This document shows positions 43,082 to 52,568 of a stretch of DNA of 64,000 nt, piece by piece. Both the position numbers and the translations under genes were made by a program. This stretch comes from Marinobacter denitrificans (GTDB lineage: Bacteria; Pseudomonadota; Gammaproteobacteria; Pseudomonadales; Oleiphilaceae), in NCBI RefSeq assembly GCF_008795955.1, contig NZ_VMHN01000001.1, positions 1,054,001 to 1,118,000 on the forward strand, in the 5' to 3' direction. Below the pieces are notes generated by a model that saw only the letters and a list, made by a program, of their open reading frames with translations, had not been told where the DNA came from and ran no database searches. How positions within the stretch are numbered: position 1 is the stretch's first letter; every line of letters starts with the position of its first letter.

Positions 43082-44296
43082 ATGCGTACCAGCCTGATGA
43101 TCACTATTGGCATTACTCTTCTAATGCCAGCGACGTTGGCGGCCGAACTCAATCACCTGCCACAACCGTGGCGGCAAGACGCTGTTGTTCTCGGGGCCGA
43201 AACAACGGCCAATGAAGAACGTTACCTCCATGAACTGTCTTATGCGCACAGCCAGCCTGCCCCTTCCGTTATTGATAATGGCATACGTGGCACCGGGGGC
43301 AGCGTCGGCAGCCGGCGCCTCTATCTGGATTTCCGCTTCCGACAGGATTATGGCTTTAACCAGGATCGACAGGGGTTTCTGCTGGATATCCAGCGCAGTG
43401 AAGACTTTGACGGCATCTACGAGCGCCAGCTGGTGGGGTTTCGTCACCAGTTAACTGACGCTACCCAGGTATGGCTTCAGGGCGACGTATTTGCCGACAA
43501 ATCCCGCTCAGATGTATATCTCAGCGGCCGGCACACATTTTCCAATGGGGCCTGGCTCCACGCCAGCTGGATATTGCCGGATCTCTACTTTAACGATAAA
43601 ACCAACAGCGACGATGCCTTTGTGGATTCTGCGCAAAGCTACTTCCTGCAATGGCACCGTCCAGCGGGGCAGCATCAGCAAAGTGGCACCACGGCTTCTC
43701 TCACTTATTCCCCTCCGTCGACCTTTGACAGCCGAAGGGAAGGCCTCGTGGTGGAAAACGAAACCATACGGGGCGCCCTGACTCACCGGAACCGCTTCGG
43801 CCACTGGGGGCTTCGGCTGACCCTGAGCGGAGAACATACCCGCCGGCATTACGACCTGGACGAGCTCGCAGCCCCCATCCCGACCAGCCGCGACCATGTA
43901 AAGCTTGAGGCGAAAGCAGTCTACCACCGCTACCGCCTGCAACCCGGTCTCGGCGTTCATTATTTCTATCTGAGGGAGCAAGGGTATACCGGGCGCAATC
44001 TTGATGATATCGAGGACCTGCGTCGGAAGGAGCCAACATTGTCCGGGCACTTCAGTGTGGCGCTGGCGCCGGCCGTTACCCTGAAACCTGCGATCTACCT
44101 GAGCTTTCCGGATATAGATCAGATGGATTCGGGCAGCGATGAGGAAGACTACCGGGCGTTTACCGGCAAACTTGCATTACCTTTCGAGATTCTGCTGTCC
44201 CGGGAAGAAGGGGCGATTCTGACGCTGGCACCTACCGTCTATCTGCATAAGGCCGCCTTTGGTGGCGGCAATCTGCAACTGCACTGGCCTATGTAG
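43082..44296 (+). CDS. Hypothetical outer-membrane-type protein
   Basis: 404 aa with signal peptide MRTSLMITIGITLLMPATLAA. The mature part is rich in aromatic beta-strand patterns (RRLYLDFRFRQDYGFNQDRQGFLLDIQRSED, TQVWLQGDVFADKSRSDVYLSGRH), which suggests a beta-barrel of the outer membrane. No family recognised. Its end overlaps the end of the convergent SulP gene by 8 bp, with no terminator between. Confidence 0.75.
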   Translation: MRTSLMITIGITLLMPATLAAELNHLPQPWRQDAVVLGAETTANEERYLHELSYAHSQPAPSVIDNGIRGTGGSVGSRRLYLDFRFRQDYGFNQDRQGFLLDIQRSEDFDGIYERQLVGFRHQLTDATQVWLQGDVFADKSRSDVYLSGRHTFSNGAWLHASWILPDLYFNDKTNSDDAFVDSAQSYFLQWHRPAGQHQQSGTTASLTYSPPSTFDSRREGLVVENETIRGALTHRNRFGHWGLRLTLSGEHTRRHYDLDELAAPIPTSRDHVKLEAKAVYHRYRLQPGLGVHYFYLREQGYTGRNLDDIEDLRRKEPTLSGHFSVALAPAVTLKPAIYLSFPDIDQMDSGSDEEDYRAFTGKLALPFEILLSREEGAILTLAPTVYLHKAAFGGGNLQLHWPM

Positions 44297-46022
44297 GGGC
44301 GAGGCGACTTTCCCTTCTAACCGCTTCATCAAGGGTGGGATAGAACCGGACCACGCCTTCCTCCGGTTTGACACCGGCCCTGGCCAGCGTTCGCAACGGC
44401 TGGAACTGGAGATCCGCGATGACCACCTGGGTTCCGTCGGCCCGACAGGTACCGATCAGTTTGTTCAGTGCAGACAACCCTCCGGCGTCCAGTATCGTCA
44501 CTCCGTCCATGTAGAGAATAAAACCGCGGGCGCTGGCAGACAGTTGCGCCAGTTCCCCGAAGATCCGGTCCGCGGCGGCGAAGAAGAGCGGGCCGTTGAT
44601 TTTGAACACCTGCCAGCCGTCAGGAAGGCTGGCTCCGGCCATTCGTTTGCTGTCGGTGATGTCTGTCACCCTCGTCATCTGGGCCATTTCGCGCATGAAC
44701 AGCACCGCCGCCAGCAGTATCCCGGTGGTGATGGCGATGACCATATCCAGCAGGACGGTCAGCGAGAAACAGGTAACGAAGACCAGGATATCGCTGCGTG
44801 GGGCAGTCTTCAGCAGGTGGAGTGACTTGGGGGCTTCGCTCATATTCCACGCCACCATCACCAGCAATGCCGCCATTGCCGCCATCGGCAGGTAGGCCAG
44901 CAGTGGCGCCAGCGACACCAGGGCCATCAGAACAACCAGCGCGTGCACCATGCCCGACACCGGCGACTCGGCGCCCGCACGATAGTTAGCCGCCGAGCGT
45001 GCAATGGCGGCGGTTGCCGTAATACCCCCAAAAAACGGCGTGATCACATTACCGATGCCCTGCCCCAGCAATTCACTGTTGGCACTGTGCCGCTTGCCGG
45101 TCATACCGTCCAGAACCACGGCACACAGCAGCGATTCAATAGCCCCCAACATGGCAATGGCAAAAGCGGCCGGCAACAAATCCCGGACCATAGTCCAACT
45201 GATTCCCAGGGGCTGACCACTGGCGTCCGGGCGATTCCAGGGCCATGCAAACTCCGGCAGGAAAGGCGGAATACCTGCCCCGATGGACCCATCCGCCAGC
45301 AGGTAACTGAACCGCGAGCCAATGGTGTCTATTGCCGTACCATTGGCGTTCAGCGCCATCGCCATGAGACTGCCAATGATCACTGCCGGCAGATGCGGCG
45401 GTACCGGTGTTTTAAAACGGGGCCATAGCAGCATTACCGCCAGCGTGGCCAGCGCCACAAGCATGGTCATGACATCCAGCCCGGGCAAGGCCTGACCAAC
45501 CGCCGCCAGTTTGTCCCAGTAATGCTCGGGCATCTGCTCGATACCCAGCCCGAAAAAGTCCTTCACCTGCAGCGTAGCGATCACCACGGCAATGCCGCCG
45601 GTAAACCCGAGAGTGACTGCTTCGGGGATGTATTCAATGAAGCGCCCCAGGCGCATGAATGCCATGATAAGCAACAACACACCGGACATCAGCGAAGCCA
45701 GTAGCAATCCACCGAGGCCGTAGGTCTGGGCAATGGGATAGAGGATCACCACGAAGGCGGCGGTGGGGCCGGAAATACTGAAACGGCTGCCACCGGTTAA
45801 CGCGATTACAAACCCGGCAATGAATGCTGTGTAGAGCCCGTACTGGGGCGGCACGCCGCTGGCAATGGCCAGCGCCATCGCCAGGGGAATGGCAATAATA
45901 CCCACCGTGACGCCTGCCATAACATCGCGGCCAAGGCGTCTGGTGCTATAGCGCTCGTCGATACACGCCTCACGGAACGCGTGGGCAAGCCGGAGAGAGA
46001 ACAGATGGGCACGATGCGGCAT
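44289..46022 (-). CDS. SulP-family anion transporter with STAS domain
   Basis: About 577 aa. The membrane domain begins DVMAGVTVGIIAIPLAMALAIASGVPPQYGLYTAFIAG and includes TGGSRFSISGPTAAFVVILYPIAQ, both SulP signatures. The C-terminal STAS domain (~470-575) ends the protein. SulP proteins carry sulfate, bicarbonate, nitrate or dicarboxylates. The ATG at 46022 (MPHRAHLFS) is favoured; the frame extends to 46094. It is divergent from the ChaN gene. Confidence 0.92.
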   Translation of the reverse strand: MPHRAHLFSLRLAHAFREACIDERYSTRRLGRDVMAGVTVGIIAIPLAMALAIASGVPPQYGLYTAFIAGFVIALTGGSRFSISGPTAAFVVILYPIAQTYGLGGLLLASLMSGVLLLIMAFMRLGRFIEYIPEAVTLGFTGGIAVVIATLQVKDFFGLGIEQMPEHYWDKLAAVGQALPGLDVMTMLVALATLAVMLLWPRFKTPVPPHLPAVIIGSLMAMALNANGTAIDTIGSRFSYLLADGSIGAGIPPFLPEFAWPWNRPDASGQPLGISWTMVRDLLPAAFAIAMLGAIESLLCAVVLDGMTGKRHSANSELLGQGIGNVITPFFGGITATAAIARSAANYRAGAESPVSGMVHALVVLMALVSLAPLLAYLPMAAMAALLVMVAWNMSEAPKSLHLLKTAPRSDILVFVTCFSLTVLLDMVIAITTGILLAAVLFMREMAQMTRVTDITDSKRMAGASLPDGWQVFKINGPLFFAAADRIFGELAQLSASARGFILYMDGVTILDAGGLSALNKLIGTCRADGTQVVIADLQFQPLRTLARAGVKPEEGVVRFYPTLDEAVRRESRLAPT

Positions 46023-46096
46023 TAAATATCCCGAACAATAAATCAGAAAAACAAAAGGCTGACAGCCAACCGGGTTTCGTGATCGTATAGGCAATT

Positions 46097-47092
46097 ATGA
46101 CGACATATTCGCACACTCTCGTGACGCTCGCCTGCCTGCTGTTGGCAGGTTGTGCCGCATTGCCCGACAGCACCCCGAACGCGGTACCGCCACAATCCCA
46201 GTACGATTCTATCATTGTCGATGACAACGGCAGGTTGCTCTCCATCAACCAGCTGGCAAAGGAGCTGGCACCGGCGGATGTGGTGGTGATTGGCGAGTAT
46301 CACGGCCATCATGGCGCCCACCTGCTGCAATTGCTGGTGCAGTCAGCGCTCTACCAGCACCGCCCCCGTCAGGTATTAAGCATGGAACAGTTCACCCTGG
46401 AGGATCAGCGGGAGCTGGACCGTTATCTCGCCGGGCAGTCCGGTGAGGAAGAGCTGATTGCCGATACCGGTGCCTGGCCCAATTATAAGGCTTCCTACCG
46501 CCCCCTTATCGAGTTCTCGAAAAACCGGAACGTCCCCGTGGTGGCCGCCAACGCACCTGCCGAGCTTGTCCGCTGCATCGGTCGCAATGGTAAAACCTAC
46601 CTTGAGGGACTCGATGCCGGGCAGCGCCGGGAGCTGCCGGAGGCGCCATTTACAGACACCGCAGACTATCGCAGCAAGTTTTTCGACACGCTCGGTGGAG
46701 GTCACGGCCAGGCCGATAACAGCACACGTCTCGAAAACAGCTACAAGGCTCAGTTACTGCGGGATAATACAATGGCGGACCGGGTGATCAGGGCGCTTGC
46801 GGAGTTTCCCGGCCACCAGATCATTCACCTGACCGGTACTTTCCATTCGGAGGATCGCCTGGGTATGGTCGCGGTGCTGGAACAGAAACGCCCGGATCTC
46901 GACGTGGTTGTTATCAGCCCTGTGTTCTGGCGTTCGGCTGACACTCTCGACAGCCTTCTGGAAGCTCATCAGGGAAAGGGCGATTTTCTCTATTTCCTGG
47001 AACCGCTGCCGGAAGAGTACAAGGACAACGAGCGCCATCGCGATGCCATCATGGAGCAATTCCGCAACGCGGCTGAACTTTCCTGTGACTGA
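46097..47092 (+). CDS. ChaN-family lipoprotein
   Basis: 331 aa. Lipoprotein signal with lipobox LLAGC. The domain shows VVVIGEYHGHHGAHLLQLLV and LSMEQFTLEDQRELDRYL, then the closing IIHLTGTFHSEDRLGM, matching ChaN/DUF399. Campylobacter ChaN binds haem, and iron-related roles have been suggested for the family. The protein should sit on the outer or inner membrane. No haem-uptake genes are adjacent. Confidence 0.9.
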   Translation: MTTYSHTLVTLACLLLAGCAALPDSTPNAVPPQSQYDSIIVDDNGRLLSINQLAKELAPADVVVIGEYHGHHGAHLLQLLVQSALYQHRPRQVLSMEQFTLEDQRELDRYLAGQSGEEELIADTGAWPNYKASYRPLIEFSKNRNVPVVAANAPAELVRCIGRNGKTYLEGLDAGQRRELPEAPFTDTADYRSKFFDTLGGGHGQADNSTRLENSYKAQLLRDNTMADRVIRALAEFPGHQIIHLTGTFHSEDRLGMVAVLEQKRPDLDVVVISPVFWRSADTLDSLLEAHQGKGDFLYFLEPLPEEYKDNERHRDAIMEQFRNAAELSCD

Positions 47093-47112
47093 GAAGGTAC
47101 AGGCGCTGGCAG

Positions 47113-47964
47113 TTACGCGGTTTTTTTCCCGCCGGCTCGAATCACAATAGCGATGCCACCGAGAATGGCGACCCCCGCGATAACCAGCCTCAGGGTCAGC
47201 GGCTCACTCAATAACAACACGCCACCAATGGCCGCTATCACTGGCACGCTGAGCTGAACGGTGGCTGCAGAGGTTGGGTGCAGCAATGGTAACGCCATGT
47301 ACCAGATGGCATACCCCATGCCAGAGGCGATCGCCCCGGAAGCAACTGCATAGCCCAGGCCCGCCATATCAATCGTGGCACTGGCCATCATAACGAGGCT
47401 CAACGCCAGCGCCATGGGCACTGCGCGGACAAAGTTACCGGTGGTGACGGCGGTAGGCTCACCGGCACCTTTTGCCCGCAAGGAGTAGACACCCCATGCA
47501 ATACCGGCACTGATCATCAGCAGGGAACTGAACAACGGCGGCGCGGTAAGGCCGGGGAGCAACAGCCCCACCAGACCGGAAAAAGCCACCGCAAAACCCA
47601 CCCACTGCCAAAGATGCGGGCGGTTTCCCTGCACAATGCCAATGCAGATCATGGTGGCCTGAACCGCACCAAAGAGCAGCAAGGCACCCATGGCCGCGGA
47701 CAAACCTCCATAGGCATATGAGAAAGCGGCGGCATAGGCAAACAGGGCCAGCGCGGAACCCCACGAACCCTGTTTCACCGGGGCGCGATTGCCACGCACA
47801 CTCAGCAACAGCCATAGCATCAAGGCACCGGACACCAGGCGCACGCTGGTAAAGGTGGCAGCGTCAATATCGGTATCGCGCAAGGCTGCACGGCACAGCA
47901 GTGAATTGCCGGCAAAGGCAGTCATGGCGACGGTGGTCAACAACAAGGTACGCAATCGAGACAA
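47113..47964 (-). CDS. EamA/DMT-family transporter
   Basis: 283-aa inner-membrane protein with ten hydrophobic segments in two EamA halves (~1-135 and ~145-278). The second half has SVPVIAAIGGVLLLSEPLTLRLVIAGVAILGGIAIV, typical of drug/metabolite exporters. The start is TTG, supported by GGGAG seven bases upstream. The substrate is unknown. Confidence 0.9.
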   Translation of the reverse strand: MSRLRTLLLTTVAMTAFAGNSLLCRAALRDTDIDAATFTSVRLVSGALMLWLLLSVRGNRAPVKQGSWGSALALFAYAAAFSYAYGGLSAAMGALLLFGAVQATMICIGIVQGNRPHLWQWVGFAVAFSGLVGLLLPGLTAPPLFSSLLMISAGIAWGVYSLRAKGAGEPTAVTTGNFVRAVPMALALSLVMMASATIDMAGLGYAVASGAIASGMGYAIWYMALPLLHPTSAATVQLSVPVIAAIGGVLLLSEPLTLRLVIAGVAILGGIAIVIRAGGKKTA

Positions 47965-48028
47965 GACAGCACTCCCGGAAGACAGCTAAAGACTTCTCCA
48001 GTGTAGGTGCTGCCGGGAAAACTGCTTA

Positions 48029-48565
48029 TCACTCAATGGTCGATAACAGACAGCTACTAAAGACCTGTTCGTCAGACACGCTAAACAATACGAAACGCAC
48101 CCGCTTTACATTCTCCAGCTGCGGAAGGACCTGCTTTACCGTGGCCAGGGCCACCTCGGCCGCACCTTCCACCGGATAACCAAAAGCCCCTGCTGATAGC
48201 GCCGGGAACGCGACAGATTCAATGCCTTTACTGTCCGCCAACTCCAGTGAATTGCGGTAACATTCTGCCAGCCAGTAATCAGAGGGCTCATCAACGCCGT
48301 ACACCGGCCCCAGGCAGTGAATGACAAACTGGTTCGGCAGGTTATGGGCGCCGGAGATAACAGCCTCGCCGGGCCGTATCGGCGCCATGGAGCGACATTC
48401 CTGCGCCAGCCCGAGGCCTGCTGCAGAATGGAGTGCACCGGCGACACCGCCACCGGGCATCAGTTGTGCGTTGGCCGCGTTGACCACCGCCTCGATATCG
48501 TCCTGACTTGTAATGTCACCGCGTACGCATTCTACGGTTTTTCCGTTCAGTTCAATCTCTGCCAT
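48029..48565 (-). CDS. Macrodomain protein (O-acetyl-ADP-ribose deacetylase-like)
   Basis: 178 aa. The macro domain opens VECVRGDITSQDDIEAVVNAANAQLMPGGGVAGALHSAAG, with the ADP-ribose binding Asn-Ala-Ala-Asn and Gly-rich loop, and closes with SVAFPALSAGAFGYPVE. Expected function is binding or hydrolysis of ADP-ribose derivatives. ATG at 48565 has GGGGAG six bases upstream. The frame is open further upstream over the LacI gene but without a good start. It lies 22 bp after the cra gene and may share its transcript. Confidence 0.92.
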   Translation of the reverse strand: MAEIELNGKTVECVRGDITSQDDIEAVVNAANAQLMPGGGVAGALHSAAGLGLAQECRSMAPIRPGEAVISGAHNLPNQFVIHCLGPVYGVDEPSDYWLAECYRNSLELADSKGIESVAFPALSAGAFGYPVEGAAEVALATVKQVLPQLENVKRVRFVLFSVSDEQVFSSCLLSTIE

Positions 48566-48587
48566 GGGAGTCTCCCCAGCCATTACC

Positions 48588-49571
48588 TCAACGGCGCCGC
48601 TTGAGTGACCGGTTGATAACGATCGTTTCCGGCTCGTTGTGGCCCGAGATCGCGGCCAGCGCCCGGTCCAGCGTCGCTTCGGCAATGGCCTCATGTTTTT
48701 GTGGTAACGAGTGAACCTTGACCGGCAGAAAATCCAGCAACCGGTCATCTCCGAAGGTAGCCATTCGAAGCGACTCCGGCAAGCCGCCCGGCTGTTCCAG
48801 AAGAACGTCGAGGACCCCCTGCAACAATGTATAAGAGGCGGTAATCAGCGCATCCGGCAAGCCTTGTTCTGACAGCACCTGCCGCATCAGTCCGGCGCCG
48901 GAGGCCCGGTCGTAGTGATCGCCGCTGTAGACCGACCACGTTCCACTGCGGTTTCGCGCCACGTCCTCAAAGCCCTCGCGGCGCTCACGGGTCATCGCCA
49001 GAGCTGGCACGGCATCCAGCCAGACCACCGTTCCGGTCCCTGGCTCCAGCACGGAACGGGTCAGCACAGAGGCGCCCTTGCGGTTGTCGCTGACAATGCA
49101 ACTGATCACACCGGGCGACTGGGCCCGGTCCACCGCAATCACCGGCAAGTCATCCTCTTGCAGCTGCTGATAGAAAGGATCATCCGGGGCCAGGGCGCTG
49201 GCGACGATCAACGCATCGCACCGCCTGGCTTTCAGGGCACGAGCCAGCTCTTTTTCGGTATCCGGATCGTCTCCCGAGCCGGCGATCAACAACTGGTACC
49301 CCCGGGCGCGGGCGCCCTGCTCCAGAAGCTTTGCGAGGCGGGCATAACTGGCGTTCTCCAGGTCCGGCAGGATAAAACCGAGGGTACGACTTGCGCCACC
49401 ACGAAGGGCAGCAGCCTGGGTATCAATCTGGAAATGATTATCCCGCGCCACCTCCAGCACCTTGTCGATGGTCTGCTGTTTGATTCGGCGGGCCGGCCCC
49501 TGGCCATTGATGACATAGCTGGCCGTGGTACGGGATACCCCGGCCAGGCGGGCAAGTTCTGCAAGTGTCAT
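48588..49571 (-). CDS. cra: Catabolite repressor/activator Cra (FruR), LacI family
   Basis: 327-aa repressor. N-terminal helix-turn-helix MTLAELARLAGVSRTTASYVINGQGPARRIKQQT and hinge, then a sugar-binding periplasmic-protein-like domain. The sequence ASYVINGQ is characteristic of FruR/Cra, which responds to fructose-1-phosphate. It is divergent from fruBKA, and the shared region has a palindromic operator. AGGAGGA precedes the ATG. In Pseudomonas the equivalent protein mainly controls fruBKA. Confidence 0.93.
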   Translation of the reverse strand: MTLAELARLAGVSRTTASYVINGQGPARRIKQQTIDKVLEVARDNHFQIDTQAAALRGGASRTLGFILPDLENASYARLAKLLEQGARARGYQLLIAGSGDDPDTEKELARALKARRCDALIVASALAPDDPFYQQLQEDDLPVIAVDRAQSPGVISCIVSDNRKGASVLTRSVLEPGTGTVVWLDAVPALAMTRERREGFEDVARNRSGTWSVYSGDHYDRASGAGLMRQVLSEQGLPDALITASYTLLQGVLDVLLEQPGGLPESLRMATFGDDRLLDFLPVKVHSLPQKHEAIAEATLDRALAAISGHNEPETIVINRSLKRRR

Positions 49572-49600
49572 GGGGCCATTTCCTCCTGGTCACAGATTGC

Positions 49601-49629
49601 TTGATTTCTGATCAGATCTGTTTCATGAT
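49601..49629 (+). promoter_or_regulatory. Probable fruBKA promoter
   Basis: TTGATT (49601-49606), 17-bp spacer, CATGAT (49624-49629). The Cra operator starts 10 bp downstream, covering the expected transcription start. Both boxes are four-of-six matches. Confidence 0.4.
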
Positions 49630-49638
49630 TCATTTTAT

Positions 49639-49662
49639 GGTTGCTGACACGATTCAGCAACC
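49639..49662. promoter_or_regulatory. Palindromic Cra/FruR operator of fruBKA
   Basis: Perfect 9-bp arms GGTTGCTGA / TCAGCAACC around a 6-bp centre (cacgat). Read on the minus strand the core GCTGAATCG fits the known Cra consensus. The site lies between cra and fruB. A weaker Cra-like half (TGAATC, minus strand) lies ~10 bp upstream. Confidence 0.75.
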
Positions 49663-49739
49663 CGGATTTTACTGGCAATGGCAGACATCGAGTGCCCATG
49701 CCAGCACTACACCACAACAACAAGGCGAGGCTAACCCCC

Positions 49740-52568
49740 ATGCTGACGCTCACAGCCAACGATATCCGCCTGGGTTGCACGGCAACCGACTGGCAGGATG
49801 CCCTGAAACAGGCAAGCCTGGACCTGCAGGATACAGGCCGCACCACGCCCGACTACCATGCCGGCATGCTGGCAAGGGAGCAACAGTCTTCAACGGTGCT
49901 TGGCAACGGCATCGCCATTCCCCATGGCACTCCGGAAAGCCGCGACGCGGTCACCAGTACCGGAATCCGGGTGCTGCAGTTTCCCGCCGGGATCACCTGG
50001 CACGACAACGCCACCGTGTATGTGCTGGTCGCCATCGCAGCCCAGTCTGACGAACATCTGGACATATTGCGCCACCTGACCCGCGTGCTGGACAAACCGG
50101 GCCTTTCCCGGAAGCTGGCTGAAGCCGACGACCCCGCCGCTCTGGCAGCCCTGTTGTCCCGGGAGCCGGTGGTACCGAAATGCGACGCTCAGACTCTGTG
50201 CCTGGGTGTGAACACCCACGCCACCAGCGAACTTGCCATGAGTGCCGCCGCCCGGCTCCAGGGCCTTGGCTGCGTAGACGCTGCCTTCATGAAAGAGATC
50301 GTCAGCCAGCCACCGGTGGGTCTGGGCCAGGGTTTCTGGCTGGTACATCACAGCATCGGCAGCCACCGCCCGGCACTGGCACTGGCAACGCCAAAGGAAG
50401 CCACCAACGAACTTGCTGGCGTTTTCTGCCTGGCTGGTCAGGGCGACGATTGCCGCGAATTACTGGAGCGTATTGATAACTTCCTGGCCCAGAACACACC
50501 TCTGGAAAACCATTCCGTCGATGCCGTTCTCTCGAGGCTTTCCGGCGAGCAGGCCAATGCCGTCAGTGAGCGGGTCAGGCTCCTGAACATTCACGGCCTT
50601 CACGCCCGGCCCGCCAAACAACTGGTCCAGGAAGCCCGGCTGCACAACGCCGATATCCGCATCCGCCTGGAAGAAGGCGACGGCAATTCCGTTTCCGCCA
50701 CCAGCCTCACGCGCATTATCGGCCTCGGCGCACGCCGTGGTCAGACCCTGGTGATCTCTGCCACCGGGGATGAAGCAGAACAGGCCGTAAAAGCCGTTTG
50801 TCAGGCTGTGACCGATGGGCTTGGTGAGACAGTATCCCCACTGCGGCACCAGGAAAGCCAGCCGCAGCCATCAGAACCAATTCCGCAACCGCTGGAGGAT
50901 GACGAGGCCCTGAGAGCCGTGGCAGCCTCACCGGGACTCGCCCTGGCCCCTGCCTTTGTGATGCGCCAGCCCACCCTGGATTATCCCGCACGCGCCAGCA
51001 ATGCTGATGAACAGATCACTCGCCTCGGCCGCGCTATCGACGAAGCCGATGGACAACTGCGTACGTTGATTCGCCAGGCCGAAGGCGGGGAAGTGGCGCC
51101 GATCCTGTCGGTGCACGTGGAAATGCTGCAGGATGACGACCTTTATCAGGCTGCCCTGGAAGCCATCAACGAAGGCGCCTCCGCCGAGGCCGGCTGGTGG
51201 CAGGCCATTGACACCGCGGTTCGGGCCCAGGAAGCGCTGGCCGACCGGCTGCTTGCAGAACGCGCAGCGGACCTGCGGGATGTCGGCCGTCGCGTACTGG
51301 CAAATCTCTGCGGTGTTGCCATGCCCACGCCGCCGGACGAGCCTTATGTGCTGGTGGCAGACGACCTTGGCCCCTCCGATGTGGCCAGGCTGGATACCCA
51401 GCGGGTTCGCGGTCTGGTTACGGCCCGTGGCGGTGCCACCTCCCACAGTGCAATCCTGGCCCGCGCATTGGGCCTGCCAGCGGTAGTCGGCGCCGGCACT
51501 CGCATCCTGACCATCACCAATGGCACCGACCTTGTGGTTGACGGCGAGCGTGGGTGTCTGGTGCCCAATCCCGGCCGCGAGCGCCGTGAACGGATCAACC
51601 GCCGCCTGGATCAGCTCGCCCGCCTGCAGGCACAGGCTCACGAATGCCGGAACGAGCCCGCTACCACCACCGATGGCCACACCATCGACGTTTGTGCCAA
51701 CCTGGGCAATACCGCTCACACCCCGGATGCGGTGGATCGGGGCGCCGATGGTATTGGCCTGCTGCGCACCGAGTTCATTTTCATGGAACATCCGGAAGCA
51801 CCTGACCTGGACACCCAGGTGAAGGAATACCGTCACGCTTTCGGTGCCCTCAACGGCCTGCCACTGGTGGCGCGCACACTTGATGTGGGTGGTGACAAGC
51901 CGCTGGATTACTGGCCCCTGCCCCACGAGGACAACCCTTTCCTGGGCCTGCGGGGCATTCGCCTGTCACTGACCCGACCGGAAATCCTGGAAACCCAGAT
52001 ACGCGCCCTGCTGACTGCCGCCGATAACCGCCCGCTGCGAATCATGTTTCCCATGGTCAAGGATCTGGAGGAGTTCCGCGCGGCCAAGGCCATCGTCGAG
52101 CGGGTCCGTGCCGAGATCCCCTGCCAGGGCCTGCAGGTGGGCGTGATGATCGAGATTCCTTCCTGTGCCCTGCTGGCCCACACCCTGGCGCCGGAAGTAG
52201 ACTTCTTTTCCGTGGGCACCAACGACCTGACCCAGTACACCCTGGCCATCGATCGCGGCCACGGTCAGCTCTCAGCGCAATCCGATGGCCTGCATCCCTC
52301 GGTACTGCGACTGATCCGCATGACGGTGGAAGCCGCCCACGCCCACCAACGCTGGGTAGGTGTCTGTGGCGAACTGGCTTCGGACCCACAGGCCATTCCG
52401 GTACTGCTTGGCCTGGATGTGGACGAGCTGTCGGTCACCAGCCGGCGAGTGCCGCTGGTGAAGGCGTGTATTCGCGGGTTGAGCCGGGAACAGGCGCGGG
52501 AACAGGCGAAACTGGCACTGGGCAAAGCCACCGCAGCCGAGGTGCGAGACGCCCTGGAGGCTTTGTAA
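49740..52568 (+). CDS. fruB: PTS fructose multiphosphoryl transfer protein (EIIA-HPr-EI)
   Basis: 942-aa cytoplasmic protein that passes phosphate from PEP to FruA. EIIA domain (~1-145) has its phospho-His in NGIAIPHGTPESRD (H62). The HPr domain has NIHGLHARPAKQLV (~285). The EI domain (~395-940) has GGATSHSAILARALGLPAVVG and the C-terminal PEP-binding blocks (LRTEFIFME, GTNDLTQYTLAIDR). The start at 49740 is preferred; the frame opens at 49641 inside the operator region. Its TAA overlaps the fruK ATG by one base. Confidence 0.97.
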   Translation: MLTLTANDIRLGCTATDWQDALKQASLDLQDTGRTTPDYHAGMLAREQQSSTVLGNGIAIPHGTPESRDAVTSTGIRVLQFPAGITWHDNATVYVLVAIAAQSDEHLDILRHLTRVLDKPGLSRKLAEADDPAALAALLSREPVVPKCDAQTLCLGVNTHATSELAMSAAARLQGLGCVDAAFMKEIVSQPPVGLGQGFWLVHHSIGSHRPALALATPKEATNELAGVFCLAGQGDDCRELLERIDNFLAQNTPLENHSVDAVLSRLSGEQANAVSERVRLLNIHGLHARPAKQLVQEARLHNADIRIRLEEGDGNSVSATSLTRIIGLGARRGQTLVISATGDEAEQAVKAVCQAVTDGLGETVSPLRHQESQPQPSEPIPQPLEDDEALRAVAASPGLALAPAFVMRQPTLDYPARASNADEQITRLGRAIDEADGQLRTLIRQAEGGEVAPILSVHVEMLQDDDLYQAALEAINEGASAEAGWWQAIDTAVRAQEALADRLLAERAADLRDVGRRVLANLCGVAMPTPPDEPYVLVADDLGPSDVARLDTQRVRGLVTARGGATSHSAILARALGLPAVVGAGTRILTITNGTDLVVDGERGCLVPNPGRERRERINRRLDQLARLQAQAHECRNEPATTTDGHTIDVCANLGNTAHTPDAVDRGADGIGLLRTEFIFMEHPEAPDLDTQVKEYRHAFGALNGLPLVARTLDVGGDKPLDYWPLPHEDNPFLGLRGIRLSLTRPEILETQIRALLTAADNRPLRIMFPMVKDLEEFRAAKAIVERVRAEIPCQGLQVGVMIEIPSCALLAHTLAPEVDFFSVGTNDLTQYTLAIDRGHGQLSAQSDGLHPSVLRLIRMTVEAAHAHQRWVGVCGELASDPQAIPVLLGLDVDELSVTSRRVPLVKACIRGLSREQAREQAKLALGKATAAEVRDALEAL

